Shown here piece by piece: positions 42,739-50,896 of a stretch of DNA of 64,000 bases. A program made the translations under genes and the position numbers. Below the pieces are notes generated by a model. The model did not search any database, had not been told where the DNA came from, and saw only the letters and a list, made by a program, of their open reading frames with translations. Position 1 is the first letter of the stretch. Every line of letters starts with the position of its first letter. Source of the stretch: Ornithinibacillus scapharcae TW25 (GTDB taxonomy: Bacteria; Bacillota; Bacilli; Bacillales; Amphibacillaceae). The stretch covers positions 62,001-126,000 of the forward strand of contig NZ_AEWH01000071.1 in NCBI RefSeq assembly GCF_000190475.1, written 5' to 3'.

Positions 42739-42986
42739 GTTGAGGTTGGGACATAACCAATTTCTTAATTAAAAGACAAACAATGCACTATTTTAGCTCC
42801 GAAAATACACGATCACTCCAGTGGGAGGATAGGCATCGGTGAGACCCCGCAATACGTTAGCACGAGGAGGCTCACCAGCCGCCTCTGTACCGGAAGTGAT
42901 AGCGAAGTATAATTCCGGATCGGGTTTATACACCAAAAACAATTGTTTGAATCTAAATATAGGAAATACTCATGTCCCGATTCAAC
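42739..42986. repeat. About 248-bp intergenic repeat element with inverted ends
   Basis: The ends are imperfect inverted copies: GTTGAGGTTGGGACAT (42739-42754) and ATGTCCCGATTCAAC (42972-42986). The interior (about 42810-42925) reads CTCCAGTGGGAGGATAG, then TCGGTGAGACCCCGC, then GAGGAGGCTCACC and AATTCCGGA. This resembles a GC-richer dispersed intergenic sequence I recall from many Bacillaceae genomes, including a stem of GGTGAG with CTCACC. No open frame or transposase is present. It fills nearly the whole gap between ywlG and rpiB. Confidence 0.65.
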
Positions 42987-42992
42987 TTCTAA

Positions 42993-43436
42993 TTAATTTT
43001 TCGCTTCATAAGCTGTAATTTTATCTAACCGCTTTTCGTGACGGCCGCCTTCGAAATCAGTTTCAAGCCAAGCTTTTGCTATTTCTCTAGCTAGACCAGG
43101 GCCTAACACTCGTTCACCCATAGCTATCATATTGGTATCATTATGCATACGAGTAAGCTTCGCACTGTACACGTCAGAAAGTAAAGCACAACGAATACCT
43201 TTCACTTTATTCGCGGCAATAGACATTCCAATTCCTGTACCACAAACTAAAATACCGCGGTCAAATTCTCCTTTTGCAACTCGTTCTGCTGCTGGTAATG
43301 CATAATCCGGATAATCTACCGATGTTTCACAACTACAGCCAACATCCTCATATTCAATACCCATCTCTTCTAGCAAGCTTTTTACTTCATTTCGGATTGT
43401 CATCCCTGCATGATCACCTGAGATAATTACTTTCAC
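42993..43436 (-). CDS. rpiB: Ribose-5-phosphate isomerase B
   Basis: Pentose-phosphate pathway isomerase of the RpiB/LacAB fold. The 147-residue protein has SGDHAGMTIRNEVK at the N-terminus, the catalytic cysteine region GILVCGTGIGMSIAANK, and the conserved HNDTNMIAMGERV. The length is normal. Gene order MCP-rpiB-ywlG-glyA resembles B. subtilis ywlF-ywlG-glyA except for the MCP and the repeat element. Confidence 0.96.
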   Translation of the reverse strand: MKVIISGDHAGMTIRNEVKSLLEEMGIEYEDVGCSCETSVDYPDYALPAAERVAKGEFDRGILVCGTGIGMSIAANKVKGIRCALLSDVYSAKLTRMHNDTNMIAMGERVLGPGLAREIAKAWLETDFEGGRHEKRLDKITAYEAKN

Positions 43437-43463
43437 TTTGCGACACTCCTATTCTAGATTGTA

Positions 43464-44756
43464 TTACTTAACCTTAAACTTTTGTATTTGCTTATTCAAG
43501 CCTCTTGCTTGTTCTTCTAAATCATGAACAAGTTCATCAACTTTTCCAATGGACGCTGCTTGCTCATGTACCGATGCATTAACTTCCTCTGCACCAGCTG
43601 AGGTTTCTTGCGCAATTGCCGCCACTTCTTGAGATTGAGAAGCTGTCGCCTGGATAGATGCAAGCTGCTGATTTACAATGTTAAGAATCACATCAATTTC
43701 ACTGGCAACTTCTTCTACTGAACTAGACATTTGCTCAATAGCTGTATTCGTTCTAATTCCATTATTCGCCTCTTTAAACGCAAACTGGACATTTTCATTA
43801 ATTTTCTTCACAACTCTATTCACATCGTCTTGAATTGCCATAATTAATTCAGAAATACGTTGGACTGCTTGAGCACTTTGATCAGCGAGTTTACGTATCT
43901 CATCCGCAACAACTGCAAATCCTTTTCCATGTTCACCAGCTCTTGCGGCTTCAATAGAAGCATTTAATGCAAGCAAATTCGTTTGCTCCGCTATTTCACC
44001 GACCATTGAAATAATCGATTCTACTTGAAGAGCATTTTCTTTTAGATGATCCACATCTTTCAGGGAGTATTCTTGGTCTTGTGCAAGCTTTTGAATTCCT
44101 TCCACTAATTGATGTACAACTGCCTTACTCGTGTTTAATGTCTCCAACATGGTCGTGGATTTTTCTTTTGACTGTCCAGCTTTTTCTTGAACTTTTTCTG
44201 CTAAGACAGTTGCTTCCTCTACGGATTCAACCGTTTGTTGAATCGCTTCTGAAGAAGTTTCAGCTCCCTTAGAAATATCTTCTATGGATGCACTAATTTG
44301 GGCGGAATGTTGGGATACTTCACTAGAAGCATTTCGTAATTCTACAACAGATTCGTTCGTAGTTTTGAAATGTACATCTATATTATGTACCATTTCTTGC
44401 AAATTGCTAAGCATCGCATTAAAAGATGTGCTTAAAGCACGGATTTCATCATCTGAGGACGGGATGTCTACTTGTTGGTTAAGATTACCTTCTGCCACTT
44501 CTGATGCGACATGAGCTAGCTTATTTAATGGTTTGGTTATAATACGAGCTGCAAAGTACGCCAGCACACCCGACCAAAATATCCCTAAGGATAAGGTAAT
44601 TAATGTATAGACTTCCATGGATACAGCCCAAAACTCCACAATATAGTCATAAAGAAAATAAAGGAAAAATGCACTAGTAGAGTAGGTGATAATTGCTAAT
44701 ACAGTTGTAAAGAATACTAACTTTAACCTTAGTCCAAAACGATATTTATCGCTCAT
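43464..44756 (-). CDS. Methyl-accepting chemotaxis protein without a periplasmic-type sensor domain
   Basis: A 430-residue chemoreceptor. Two transmembrane helices near the N-terminus (about 11-36 and 45-70) are joined by only a few residues, so there is no extracellular ligand domain. A HAMP domain follows (about 71-125: [23 protein letters not shown]), then the long signalling hairpin with the conserved tip [24 protein letters not shown] and [14 protein letters not shown]. Signalling would go through CheW/CheA. Lack of a sensor suggests it reads membrane state, an intracellular cue or a partner; that is inference. It lies between ywlE (20 nt downstream of it) and rpiB. Confidence 0.93.
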   Translation of the reverse strand: MSDKYRFGLRLKLVFFTTVLAIITYSTSAFFLYFLYDYIVEFWAVSMEVYTLITLSLGIFWSGVLAYFAARIITKPLNKLAHVASEVAEGNLNQQVDIPSSDDEIRALSTSFNAMLSNLQEMVHNIDVHFKTTNESVVELRNASSEVSQHSAQISASIEDISKGAETSSEAIQQTVESVEEATVLAEKVQEKAGQSKEKSTTMLETLNTSKAVVHQLVEGIQKLAQDQEYSLKDVDHLKENALQVESIISMVGEIAEQTNLLALNASIEAARAGEHGKGFAVVADEIRKLADQSAQAVQRISELIMAIQDDVNRVVKKINENVQFAFKEANNGIRTNTAIEQMSSSVEEVASEIDVILNIVNQQLASIQATASQSQEVAAIAQETSAGAEEVNASVHEQAASIGKVDELVHDLEEQARGLNKQIQKFKVK

Positions 44757-44776
44757 TTTGTCTTCCCCCAGTTTTT

Positions 44777-45379
44777 CTATCTATATTTTTTAATTAATAA
44801 CCCAATAAATTCTTCTAATTCATCTAACGTTTCTTGATATGTTTTGAGGTCTCCACCAAATGGATCTGAAATATCATAATTGATTAAGCTACTCTCTAAC
44901 TGGCTGATTTTTTCAATATCATATTGTAGATATTCTCGTAGTTGCTTTTCTAATTCAGGATTACTTAATTTGCGTTGGTTTTCTAGTATAAATTGTGATC
45001 GTTTCGTTTCATAGTCTGCATATAACGACTTTAGTTCATCCCATATCTTTTTATCGGAATCGGAAACATACTCCTTTAACGTATAATACTTATCTTGAAA
45101 ATTTGGATACTGCATGATAAGGGATTGCTTATGCTGCGTAGTCATGGTTAAAATAACGTCTGCCCAGTTTAACAGTTTTTCATCAACAGGATTGGATAAA
45201 TGGTCTAGCTTAATACCCTTTTTCTCTAGCGCTACAATTGCATTCTTAGATGCCCTTTGATTCTTCGCAGCAAAAATCCCTGCAGATTTTACCTCAGCGT
45301 CAGGCACCCTGCTTTTTAATAGAGCTTCAGCCATCGGGCTACGGCATGTATTCCCAGTACATACAAATAGAACCCTCAT
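44777..45379 (-). CDS. ywlE: Low-molecular-weight protein arginine phosphatase YwlE, with an insertion
   Basis: Removes phosphate from protein arginines, reversing McsB. The P-loop is [16 protein letters not shown], with nucleophile Cys7, Cys12, Arg13 and Thr11; threonine at that position is the feature that favours phosphoarginine over phosphotyrosine in YwlE. The general acid Asp172 lies in [13 protein letters not shown]. At 200 residues it is about 50 longer than B. subtilis YwlE; the extra part is a charged, probably helical stretch at about 108-167 between TLKEYV and the DPFGG motif. The position next to rpiB supports ywlE. The 446 nt upstream (45380-45825) hold only AT-rich sequence and the DUF2187 promoter. 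Confidence 0.9.
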   Translation of the reverse strand: MRVLFVCTGNTCRSPMAEALLKSRVPDAEVKSAGIFAAKNQRASKNAIVALEKKGIKLDHLSNPVDEKLLNWADVILTMTTQHKQSLIMQYPNFQDKYYTLKEYVSDSDKKIWDELKSLYADYETKRSQFILENQRKLSNPELEKQLREYLQYDIEKISQLESSLINYDISDPFGGDLKTYQETLDELEEFIGLLIKKYR

Positions 45380-45748
45380 GAAAATACCTCCAATTCCAAT
45401 TCAAGTGGTATGAACAACCAAGTGAATTTCTAACTAAAATATAACACAGTTTACAGACAGTTGACAGAAAAAGCATGGACAAATATCCCTCTTTCCGTTT
45501 AAGGTTATATGTGTTATGATTTCATTTCTAACAGTTATTTATTTTAAATTGGCGAAATATTTGAAAATGATTATTTCGTACGACAAAAAATAGCTAAATA
45601 GGACTTTATAACTAGTTATTTTTTCGCAAATTGTCAAAAAATGAAAAAATTTGTAGAAATTCTAATACAAAAGTATTACTATTGTTATAAGAATTGAAAA
45701 TACCTAAGTTACCATTTTACTATTTCTCTAATCTTCGCTCCATTTTTG

Positions 45749-45778
45749 TTTACATAGCCTCGGTAATTCTTCTATACA
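45749..45778 (+). promoter_or_regulatory. Candidate promoter of the DUF2187 gene
   Basis: TTTACA (45749-45754) and TATACA (45773-45778) are 18 nt apart, about 48 nt before the start codon. Moderate match only. Confidence 0.4.
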
Positions 45779-45825
45779 ATATAGAGAAGTCTCATTTAGG
45801 TATTATCCTTTGGGAGGGGAAGTTA

Positions 45826-46020
45826 ATGAAAAATACTGAAACAGCAAATGTAGGGGATGTGGTTCTTTTCGATAGAAGGAACCAGCAGTACGAAGGAAAG
45901 GTATTTCAAGTGAGAGAAAATAGTGTATTGGTGGAATTGTCAAAGGACGCAGCAAAGGTATTGGGATATGAAATGCCTAACACTGTAGTAAGACACGGAA
46001 AATACAGCATTATTTCTTAA
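45826..46020 (+). CDS. DUF2187-family small protein (YkvS-like)
   Basis: A 64-residue protein: NVGDVVLFDRRNQQYEGKVF, then ENSVLVELS and NTVVRHGKYSII. This resembles the DUF2187/YkvS family of small beta-barrel proteins found in bacilli, with unknown function; the fold looks KOW/SH3-like, which is inference. The ATG at 45826 is chosen because GGGAGGGG lies 6 nt upstream; a longer frame from 45694 has no ribosome site and would include the promoter. It is one of only two plus-strand genes in the window and is followed by a stem-loop. Confidence 0.85.
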   Translation: MKNTETANVGDVVLFDRRNQQYEGKVFQVRENSVLVELSKDAAKVLGYEMPNTVVRHGKYSIIS

Positions 46021-46049
46021 TATATAGTTTCATATGTGATTGAAAAAAA

Positions 46050-46093
46050 TGAACTCCAATCTGTTAGATTAGTATCTAAAGATATGGGGTTCA
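46050..46093 (+). terminator. Probable terminator of the DUF2187 gene
   Basis: TGAACTCCA (46050-46058) and TGGGGTTCA (46085-46093) pair with one G-U; a T-rich tail follows. The 26-nt loop is long. Confidence 0.5.
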
Positions 46094-46125
46094 ATTATTT
46101 TATTGTGAATTAATCGCGAGTCCTA

Positions 46126-46186
46126 TCAAATCAATAAAAAATCGCACTGTAATTTAACTGTGCGATTCCCAGATTATTGATTTGAT
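46126..46186 (-). terminator. Nested palindrome acting as mntP terminator
   Basis: The inner arms AATCGCAC (46140-46147) and GTGCGATT (46160-46167) form a perfect 8-bp stem followed on the minus strand by six T. The outer arms ATCAAATCAAT and ATTGATTTGAT (near 46126-46136 and 46175-46186) are a second inverted repeat around it. Confidence 0.7.
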
Positions 46187-46236
46187 ATACGGCATTTTTT
46201 ATGAAACAATTGTCGATGCTCTAGAATCCCTATACA

Positions 46237-46773
46237 CTAAAAGATGATGTATAAACCGAATCCGCAGAGAATACTTCCTCCGAGTATTTCACTGTATGCA
46301 CCTAAAAGCCCTCGAACTTTTCTTCCTATTAACATACCAGCCCAGGTTAGTACCATACTAGTAAACCCAAATAAGATGAGTGTAAGTACTGTTTTCACTT
46401 CGGACAGACCAAGACTAAGGCCCACCGAAAAGCTATCGATACTTACACTAAATGCGAAGATTAGCAAGCCCATTCCAGTTGTCTGGATGACTTTACCAAC
46501 TTCATGATTAAACGCTGAAAATAACATATGAGCGCCAATCCCAAATAACAGTAACCCTCCAGCTAGGGTTGTCCACTCACCAATTTGAGCAGAGATTAAT
46601 TTTCCTACTATAATACCAAGAAAAGGCATAATAATATGAAATACTCCTACGACTAGTCCAATGTATGCTATTTTTTTAAGTCGCATTCGTTGCATTCCTA
46701 GTCCAAGACTAACAGAAAATGCATCCATTCCTATTGCCAATGACATTATTACTATTGAAAAATAATCCCCCAT
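46237..46773 (-). CDS. mntP: Manganese efflux pump MntP
   Basis: A 178-residue integral membrane protein with six hydrophobic helices built as a repeat: SLAIGMDAFSVSLGLGM near the N-terminus and SVSIDSFSVGLSLGL in the second half, each with the conserved Asp of the DUF204/MntP family. It exports Mn(II). Position between ywlC and ywlE matches B. subtilis ywlD. The ribosome site AAGGGGG lies inside the 3' arm of a 15-bp hairpin (46781-46824), so its translation is probably controlled by that structure. I do not see a yybP-ykoY manganese riboswitch in the short gap. Confidence 0.93.
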   Translation of the reverse strand: MGDYFSIVIMSLAIGMDAFSVSLGLGMQRMRLKKIAYIGLVVGVFHIIMPFLGIIVGKLISAQIGEWTTLAGGLLLFGIGAHMLFSAFNHEVGKVIQTTGMGLLIFAFSVSIDSFSVGLSLGLSEVKTVLTLILFGFTSMVLTWAGMLIGRKVRGLLGAYSEILGGSILCGFGLYIIF

Positions 46774-46780
46774 GAATCAT

Positions 46781-46824
46781 CCCCCTTGGACATGCCTTCT
46801 ACACTATATGCATGTCCAAGGGGG
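46781..46824 (-). promoter_or_regulatory. 15-bp hairpin masking the mntP ribosome-binding site
   Basis: CCCCCTTGGACATGC (46781-46795) and GCATGTCCAAGGGGG (46810-46824) are perfect complements with a 14-nt loop. On the minus strand the 3' arm ends in AAGGGGG, the only ribosome site for mntP, 7 nt before its ATG. No T run follows the stem, so it is not a classical terminator of ywlC. Confidence 0.75.
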
Positions 46825-46874
46825 TTTATTCGGATATTAAAGGTGTTGCTTTTCTTATTAAAAACTTATCCTTA

Positions 46875-47909
46875 TCATTTTTCCACATAACGGCTAGCAG
46901 CCTTACGTAATCGATTCATGATTGCTTGTCCAATGCCTATCTCTGGATAGGTTTCACAAAGGATGATATCAATTTCTCCTTGCTTAAATCTTCGTAAGCT
47001 ATCATATAAGTTCGCTGCAACTTCTTCAAGCGACTCTCCTAACGATATTTGATCGGTGACGTTTAATTTTTCTAGTGTATTGCGGTTGGCTAAAACACCG
47101 ACACGCTTCCCCTCATCAACTAATTCTTGATAAACTTTCTGTAGCCTAGCATTATCCCCTTCCACTAACCATAAAGGAACCTCAGGTGCATAGTGGGTAT
47201 ATTTCATTCCTGGTGCCTTTGGTTTTTCCTTTGTGTCACCGTTATCAAGTGCTGGATCTACTAAAACTTTGCCAACTATTTCCTCAATTTCTTCTTTAGA
47301 GATACCACCAGGTCGTAATATAGATGGCGTTTCCTGTGTGCAATCTATAATCGTTGATTCCACTCCGACTCCAGTTGGGCCACCATCTACAATTCCTGCA
47401 ATTCTACCATTCAGGTCCTCCCATACGTGGTCTGCAGTTGTGGGACTAGGCTTTCCAGATAGATTTGCACTTGGAGCAGCTATCGGTACATCACATACTT
47501 TTAGTAAAGCTAATGCAACCGGGTGACTCGGTATCCGAACTCCTACTGTAGGTAACCCCGCCGTTACGTTTTCCGCACATATACCATTACTAGGTAGTAC
47601 ATACGTAATAGGTCCAGGTGAAAAAGCATCTATTAAATTTTCCACATAGTCAGGTAGACTATCTACCAGCTTTAATAACTGGTCCTTGCTTGCAACATGT
47701 GCAATAAGCGGATTATCCTGTGGACGACCTTTTGCTTGGAAAATTTTCGCTACGGCTTCTGCATTTGTTGCATCTGCCCCAAGGCCGTATACTGTCTCTG
47801 TTGGAAAGGCAACGGTATGACCTGCCTTAAGCAACTGCGCTGCTTCGGCAATTGTTTCCTCCTTGCTTTTTCCACTCTCAGCTATTTTCCATCGTTTTGT
47901 ATCTATCAT
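46875..47909 (-). CDS. ywlC: L-threonylcarbamoyladenylate synthase (Sua5/YwlC)
   Basis: Makes threonylcarbamoyl-AMP from Thr, bicarbonate and ATP for the t6A37 modification of ANN-decoding tRNAs. The 344-residue protein has the YrdC domain (about 20-205: AFPTETVYGLGADA, KGRPQDNPLIAHV, APSANLSGKPSPT, GVESTIID) and the C-terminal Sua5 domain (about 235-344). The ATG at 47909 is preferred, with AGAGGT 7 nt upstream; an in-frame ATG at 47936 would lengthen it by nine residues. A DnaA-box cluster lies immediately upstream. Confidence 0.95.
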   Translation of the reverse strand: MIDTKRWKIAESGKSKEETIAEAAQLLKAGHTVAFPTETVYGLGADATNAEAVAKIFQAKGRPQDNPLIAHVASKDQLLKLVDSLPDYVENLIDAFSPGPITYVLPSNGICAENVTAGLPTVGVRIPSHPVALALLKVCDVPIAAPSANLSGKPSPTTADHVWEDLNGRIAGIVDGGPTGVGVESTIIDCTQETPSILRPGGISKEEIEEIVGKVLVDPALDNGDTKEKPKAPGMKYTHYAPEVPLWLVEGDNARLQKVYQELVDEGKRVGVLANRNTLEKLNVTDQISLGESLEEVAANLYDSLRRFKQGEIDIILCETYPEIGIGQAIMNRLRKAASRYVEK

Positions 47910-47973
47910 CACTACTACCTCTTTTCCTTTTCTCATTTTACCCGAATCGGCAGAGGTTTAGCAAAACATAGTG

Positions 47974-48130
47974 TTATCCACAGAAATCAAAAGAAAACCC
48001 GTGTTTATCCACAGGTTTTCCAAACAAACGTTTATTTAAAACGGATTATACACAGATTATCCACTATATTTAGACTTATTGACAGTTTTCACACAAGTTG
48101 TTCACAGTGTATTGTGGATTATGTGAATAA
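47974..48130. promoter_or_regulatory. DnaA-box cluster between ywlB and ywlC
   Basis: Within 157 bp there are two perfect TTATCCACA boxes (47974-47982, 48005-48013) and four with one mismatch: TTATACACA (48046-48054), TTATCCACT (48057-48065), and on the other strand TAATCCACA (48113-48121) and TTATTCACA (48122-48130). A weaker TTGTTCACA is at 48098-48106. B. subtilis is known to have a DnaA-box cluster in the same ywlB-ywlC gap, outside oriC. Confidence 0.85.
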
Positions 48131-48137
48131 GAATTGC

Positions 48138-48539
48138 TTATGAGACTTCGTATGCCCACCAGTTTCCTTCTTTTCCTTGTAAATTGTTCACTTTTAATGC
48201 TTCTTTCTGTGGGTGGAACTGTAACGCACCAAGTAATATATCCACAACCGGTTGATGACTATGTACATAAACCTTTTTCGCTTCCTTCGTCTTTGCAAGA
48301 ACAATGATTGTTTCTAAAAGTACTGGTAAATTCTGCGCGGCTTCCTTAGCTATATATAGCTGCTTTAGCCAAAACACACCAGCGTCAACAGATGAAAGGA
48401 CAAAGCATCCTTTGATTTCATTCGCAATTTCAACTACATATCCGTCATTGATTAGACTTTCCCCGTCTACTTGGTCTGTCGTTCGTAAAAATATTTCAAG
48501 TTTCTCATTTGGTACCTCACTTGCTAGTAGTAATTTCAT
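48138..48539 (-). CDS. ywlB: YwlB-like protein, probable acetyltransferase fold
   Basis: A 133-residue protein. Alternating strands and helices, with EIKGCFVLSSVDAGVFWLKQLYI in the middle and KEAKKVYVHSHQPVVDILLGALQF towards the end, look like a short GNAT-type fold without an obvious acetyl-CoA loop. Naming rests mainly on position: B. subtilis ywlB lies between spoIIR/ywlA and ywlC. The ATG has AGGGGTG 5 nt upstream. Function unknown. Confidence 0.65.
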   Translation of the reverse strand: MKLLLASEVPNEKLEIFLRTTDQVDGESLINDGYVVEIANEIKGCFVLSSVDAGVFWLKQLYIAKEAAQNLPVLLETIIVLAKTKEAKKVYVHSHQPVVDILLGALQFHPQKEALKVNNLQGKEGNWWAYEVS

Positions 48540-48636
48540 ATCTACACCCCTGTTATGATAGAATTTTTATAGCACTTCTGAAATAACATTTTCTAGAATC
48601 TCGCTTTTCTATCATTTTATGCATGAGATTTTGACT

Positions 48637-49236
48637 CTATGACAATCCAAGCCATTCAAATAGGAAAAATTTTATCTTCAATCCCTCTTCACTCTCAGCT
48701 TCTTCCTCAAAACCACCTGGGCTTGCCTCCGCCACACTAATCCCATTTGCAAAATCTAAGAAGCATAACGGAGGGAATAAGACGCACCACCAGTTCGAGC
48801 CTTCTCCTTCGCCAATCGTGATTAAAATTGCTTCGTATTCTCCAGCTGGATAAAGATATGTACCGTAAATTTTCGTTGGAAAACTAACACTATCATTATA
48901 CTCCACATCAATTTCTCGTTTTTCTCCAGCTTCTTTCAACGTCTCTTTCACAATTTCATGAATTTCAGGAACTTTACTTGCCAATAATTTTCTAGCTTCT
49001 TCAATATCCGTAATGTCTGCAACCCACTCTGTAATTGCTACATTTACATCATCTCGTACCTTTTGTTTAATCTTTTGATCAGCTTCATTATCACTATTTG
49101 CTAGAATTCGTAAACGAATCGCATCATCCGGAATAACCTGATAGTCATCCATATTATTTTCATCACCTTGCCCCTTGATTGGCATGGCAATTGCAATCAT
49201 AATAAGTATAATTAAAATAATTCCTAGTTTTTTCAT
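48637..49236 (-). CDS. spoIIR: Stage II sporulation protein R
   Basis: Forespore-made secreted signal that triggers SpoIIGA to process pro-sigma-E in the mother cell. The 199-residue protein has a signal sequence (KKLGIILIILIMIAIA), then the family's IRLRILANSDNEADQKIKQKVRD and SNWWCVLFPPLCF with conserved Trp-Trp-Cys. The ATG at 49236 has GGTGGGG 6 nt upstream; a start at 49257 would include that site. SigF control is expected for this gene; a loose GTTTA/GACCATACTG pair lies upstream but is too weak to call. Proof that the organism belongs to a spore-forming lineage. Confidence 0.96.
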   Translation of the reverse strand: MKKLGIILIILIMIAIAMPIKGQGDENNMDDYQVIPDDAIRLRILANSDNEADQKIKQKVRDDVNVAITEWVADITDIEEARKLLASKVPEIHEIVKETLKEAGEKREIDVEYNDSVSFPTKIYGTYLYPAGEYEAILITIGEGEGSNWWCVLFPPLCFLDFANGISVAEASPGGFEEEAESEEGLKIKFFLFEWLGLS

Positions 49237-49335
49237 TTTCAACCCCACCCCTAACACTATGATTTAGTCACAGTATGGTCAGGTAGGAACATTTTTAAAC
49301 TAGTAATCTATTATTTTTCTATTGGAGGGATTCAT

Positions 49336-49845
49336 GTGAAAGTCAGAAAAGCTAGCGTTGCTGATGCAAGAGGGATTGCCAAAGTACAAATTGATAGCTG
49401 GAGAACAACCTATCGAAACATTGTTTCAGACGAATATTTAAATAATATGAATGATGATGACCGTGAAAAAAGATGGCAGACGATTATCCCTCAGGAAAAT
49501 GTATATGTTGTTGAAAATGAGAATGGGCAGATTGTAGGATTCTCAGGTGGCGGTATCGAACGGACTGGAAATTATCCAGAATACAAGGGAGAATTATATG
49601 CTATTTATTTATTGGAATCCTATCAACGAAAAGGTCTTGGGAGAAAGTTAGTAGAGCCTGTTGTGGAAATGTTGAAAGAAAAAGGCATCTATTCTATGAC
49701 TGTAATGGTTTTAGCAGATAATCCTTCTCGTTATTTTTATGAGGCTCTTGGCGCAAAGCAAATTGGAATAGAAAAAATCGAAATCGGTGGAGAAAACCTT
49801 TTAGAGCTTGTATATGGTTGGGAGGATATTAGAGAGATTATTTAA
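49336..49845 (+). CDS. GNAT-family N-acetyltransferase
   Basis: A 169-residue acetyltransferase. The N-terminal KVRKASVADARGIAKVQIDSW is a typical RimI-like start; the acetyl-CoA-binding motif A is ESYQRKGLGRKLVEPVVEML (about 98-117), and the C-terminal part has VLADNPSRYFYEALGAK. The substrate is unknown; relatives act on protein N-termini or small amines. The start is a GTG with GGAGG 6 nt before it. It is transcribed away from spoIIR and toward prmC, ending at a strong terminator. Confidence 0.92.
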   Translation: MKVRKASVADARGIAKVQIDSWRTTYRNIVSDEYLNNMNDDDREKRWQTIIPQENVYVVENENGQIVGFSGGGIERTGNYPEYKGELYAIYLLESYQRKGLGRKLVEPVVEMLKEKGIYSMTVMVLADNPSRYFYEALGAKQIGIEKIEIGGENLLELVYGWEDIREII

Positions 49846-49849
49846 GAAA

Positions 49850-49882
49850 AGAGCGTATCCTGTTGTGATACGTTCTTTTCTT
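49850..49882 (+). terminator. Terminator of the GNAT gene
   Basis: AGAGCGTATC (49850-49859) and GATACGTTCT (49867-49876) pair, with one G-U, around a 7-nt loop, and a T-rich tail follows. Confidence 0.8.
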
Positions 49883-49884
49883 TT

Positions 49885-50030
49885 CTAATGGAAAAATAGT
49901 AGTATGATAATTACTATTCCAAGAGCATTAAGCCCAACTAATGGCTTGTTTGAATCCCAATGCATGAAAATCTGTGCCGTCATACTTATTAGTAAAATAA
50001 CCCATAATCCAACATAGGAAAGGTTTTCAT
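49885..50030 (-). pseudogene. Small two-helix membrane-protein gene with a frameshift
   Basis: Directly after prmC, GGGGAG is followed 5 nt later by an ATG (50030). The frame opened by that ATG stops after 13 codons. One base further in phase, the sequence reads YVGLWVILLISMTAQIF, HWDSNKPLVG, then LNALGIVIIILLFFH and a stop at 49885: two hydrophobic helices around a polar turn. One extra A in the AAAA run right after the ATG would join start and body into 48 residues. It is either a real loss or a sequence error in a homopolymer. Confidence 0.5.
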
Positions 50031-50040
50031 AATATCTCCC

Positions 50041-50895
50041 CTAGCTTAGGTTATTCGCAAATACTATTCGATCTCTTCCATTGATGTCTTGAAGTACTCT
50101 TACAGATGAGTTTGGAAATGTTTCCTGAATCAATGACTTTACACTTTCCCCTTGCAAATAACCGATTTCAAATGCAACAGTTCCACCTTTTTTCACTGCT
50201 CGAGGCAGCATTTTCGTTATATGTTTATAAGCAGCGAGACCTTGGTCCTCAGCAAATAATGCAAGCTCCGGATCATGGTTTATGACTGTATCCGAAAGTT
50301 GCTCACGTTCATCCTCTGAAATATAAGGAGGATTAGAAACGACGATATCAGCTGTTAGATTTTTATCTATGAAAGGCTCCAGAAAATCCCCATACAAAAA
50401 TGTGACATCTGCTTGCAAAGTCTCCGCATTTTTTCTAGCTGTGGCTAAGGCATCTTTTGAAATATCGATAGCATACACAGTAGCATTCGGTAATTCTAGG
50501 GCCAGTGTAATTGCGATAATTCCACTACCAGTTCCGATATCAACTATGGTTATTGGCTGGTCCTTTGGTGCATGATTAATTACATGTAAGACTAATTCTT
50601 CCGTTTCCGGGCGTGGGATTAAAACATGAGGATTTACATAAAATTTTCTACTATAGAAGGTTTCATAACCTGTTATGTGCTGAATAGGTACACCGGTTTC
50701 CGCATGATTTTCTATATCCTCACGGTACTTTTCTACTATACTAGCTGGTATTTCGTCGCGCATTTGTGAGTAAAATTGCGTTCGCGATACGTTTAAATGA
50801 TGCTGAAGTAAAAGCTCTGCTACCCTTGTCTCACGATTATGTTGTTCTAAAAAAAGAGAAGCCCAGTTAAGGACTTCGTATTGTTTTTGGGTCAT
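50041..50895 (-). CDS. prmC: Peptide chain release factor glutamine methyltransferase
   Basis: Methylates the Gln of the GGQ motif of release factors, including PrfA encoded next to it. The 284-residue protein has an N-terminal helical domain (about 1-85), the SAM motif VDIGTGSGIIAITLA, and the catalytic NPPYI motif (VVSNPPYIS). The ATG at 50895 comes 1 nt after the prfA stop; a TTG at 50907 is also in frame. Translation coupling with prfA is likely. Confidence 0.97.
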   Translation of the reverse strand: MTQKQYEVLNWASLFLEQHNRETRVAELLLQHHLNVSRTQFYSQMRDEIPASIVEKYREDIENHAETGVPIQHITGYETFYSRKFYVNPHVLIPRPETEELVLHVINHAPKDQPITIVDIGTGSGIIAITLALELPNATVYAIDISKDALATARKNAETLQADVTFLYGDFLEPFIDKNLTADIVVSNPPYISEDEREQLSDTVINHDPELALFAEDQGLAAYKHITKMLPRAVKKGGTVAFEIGYLQGESVKSLIQETFPNSSVRVLQDINGRDRIVFANNLS

Positions 50896-50896
50896 A

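Noticed and set aside
48601-48636. Possible terminator for ywlB/spoIIR gap
   Set aside because: No stem longer than five pairs was found.
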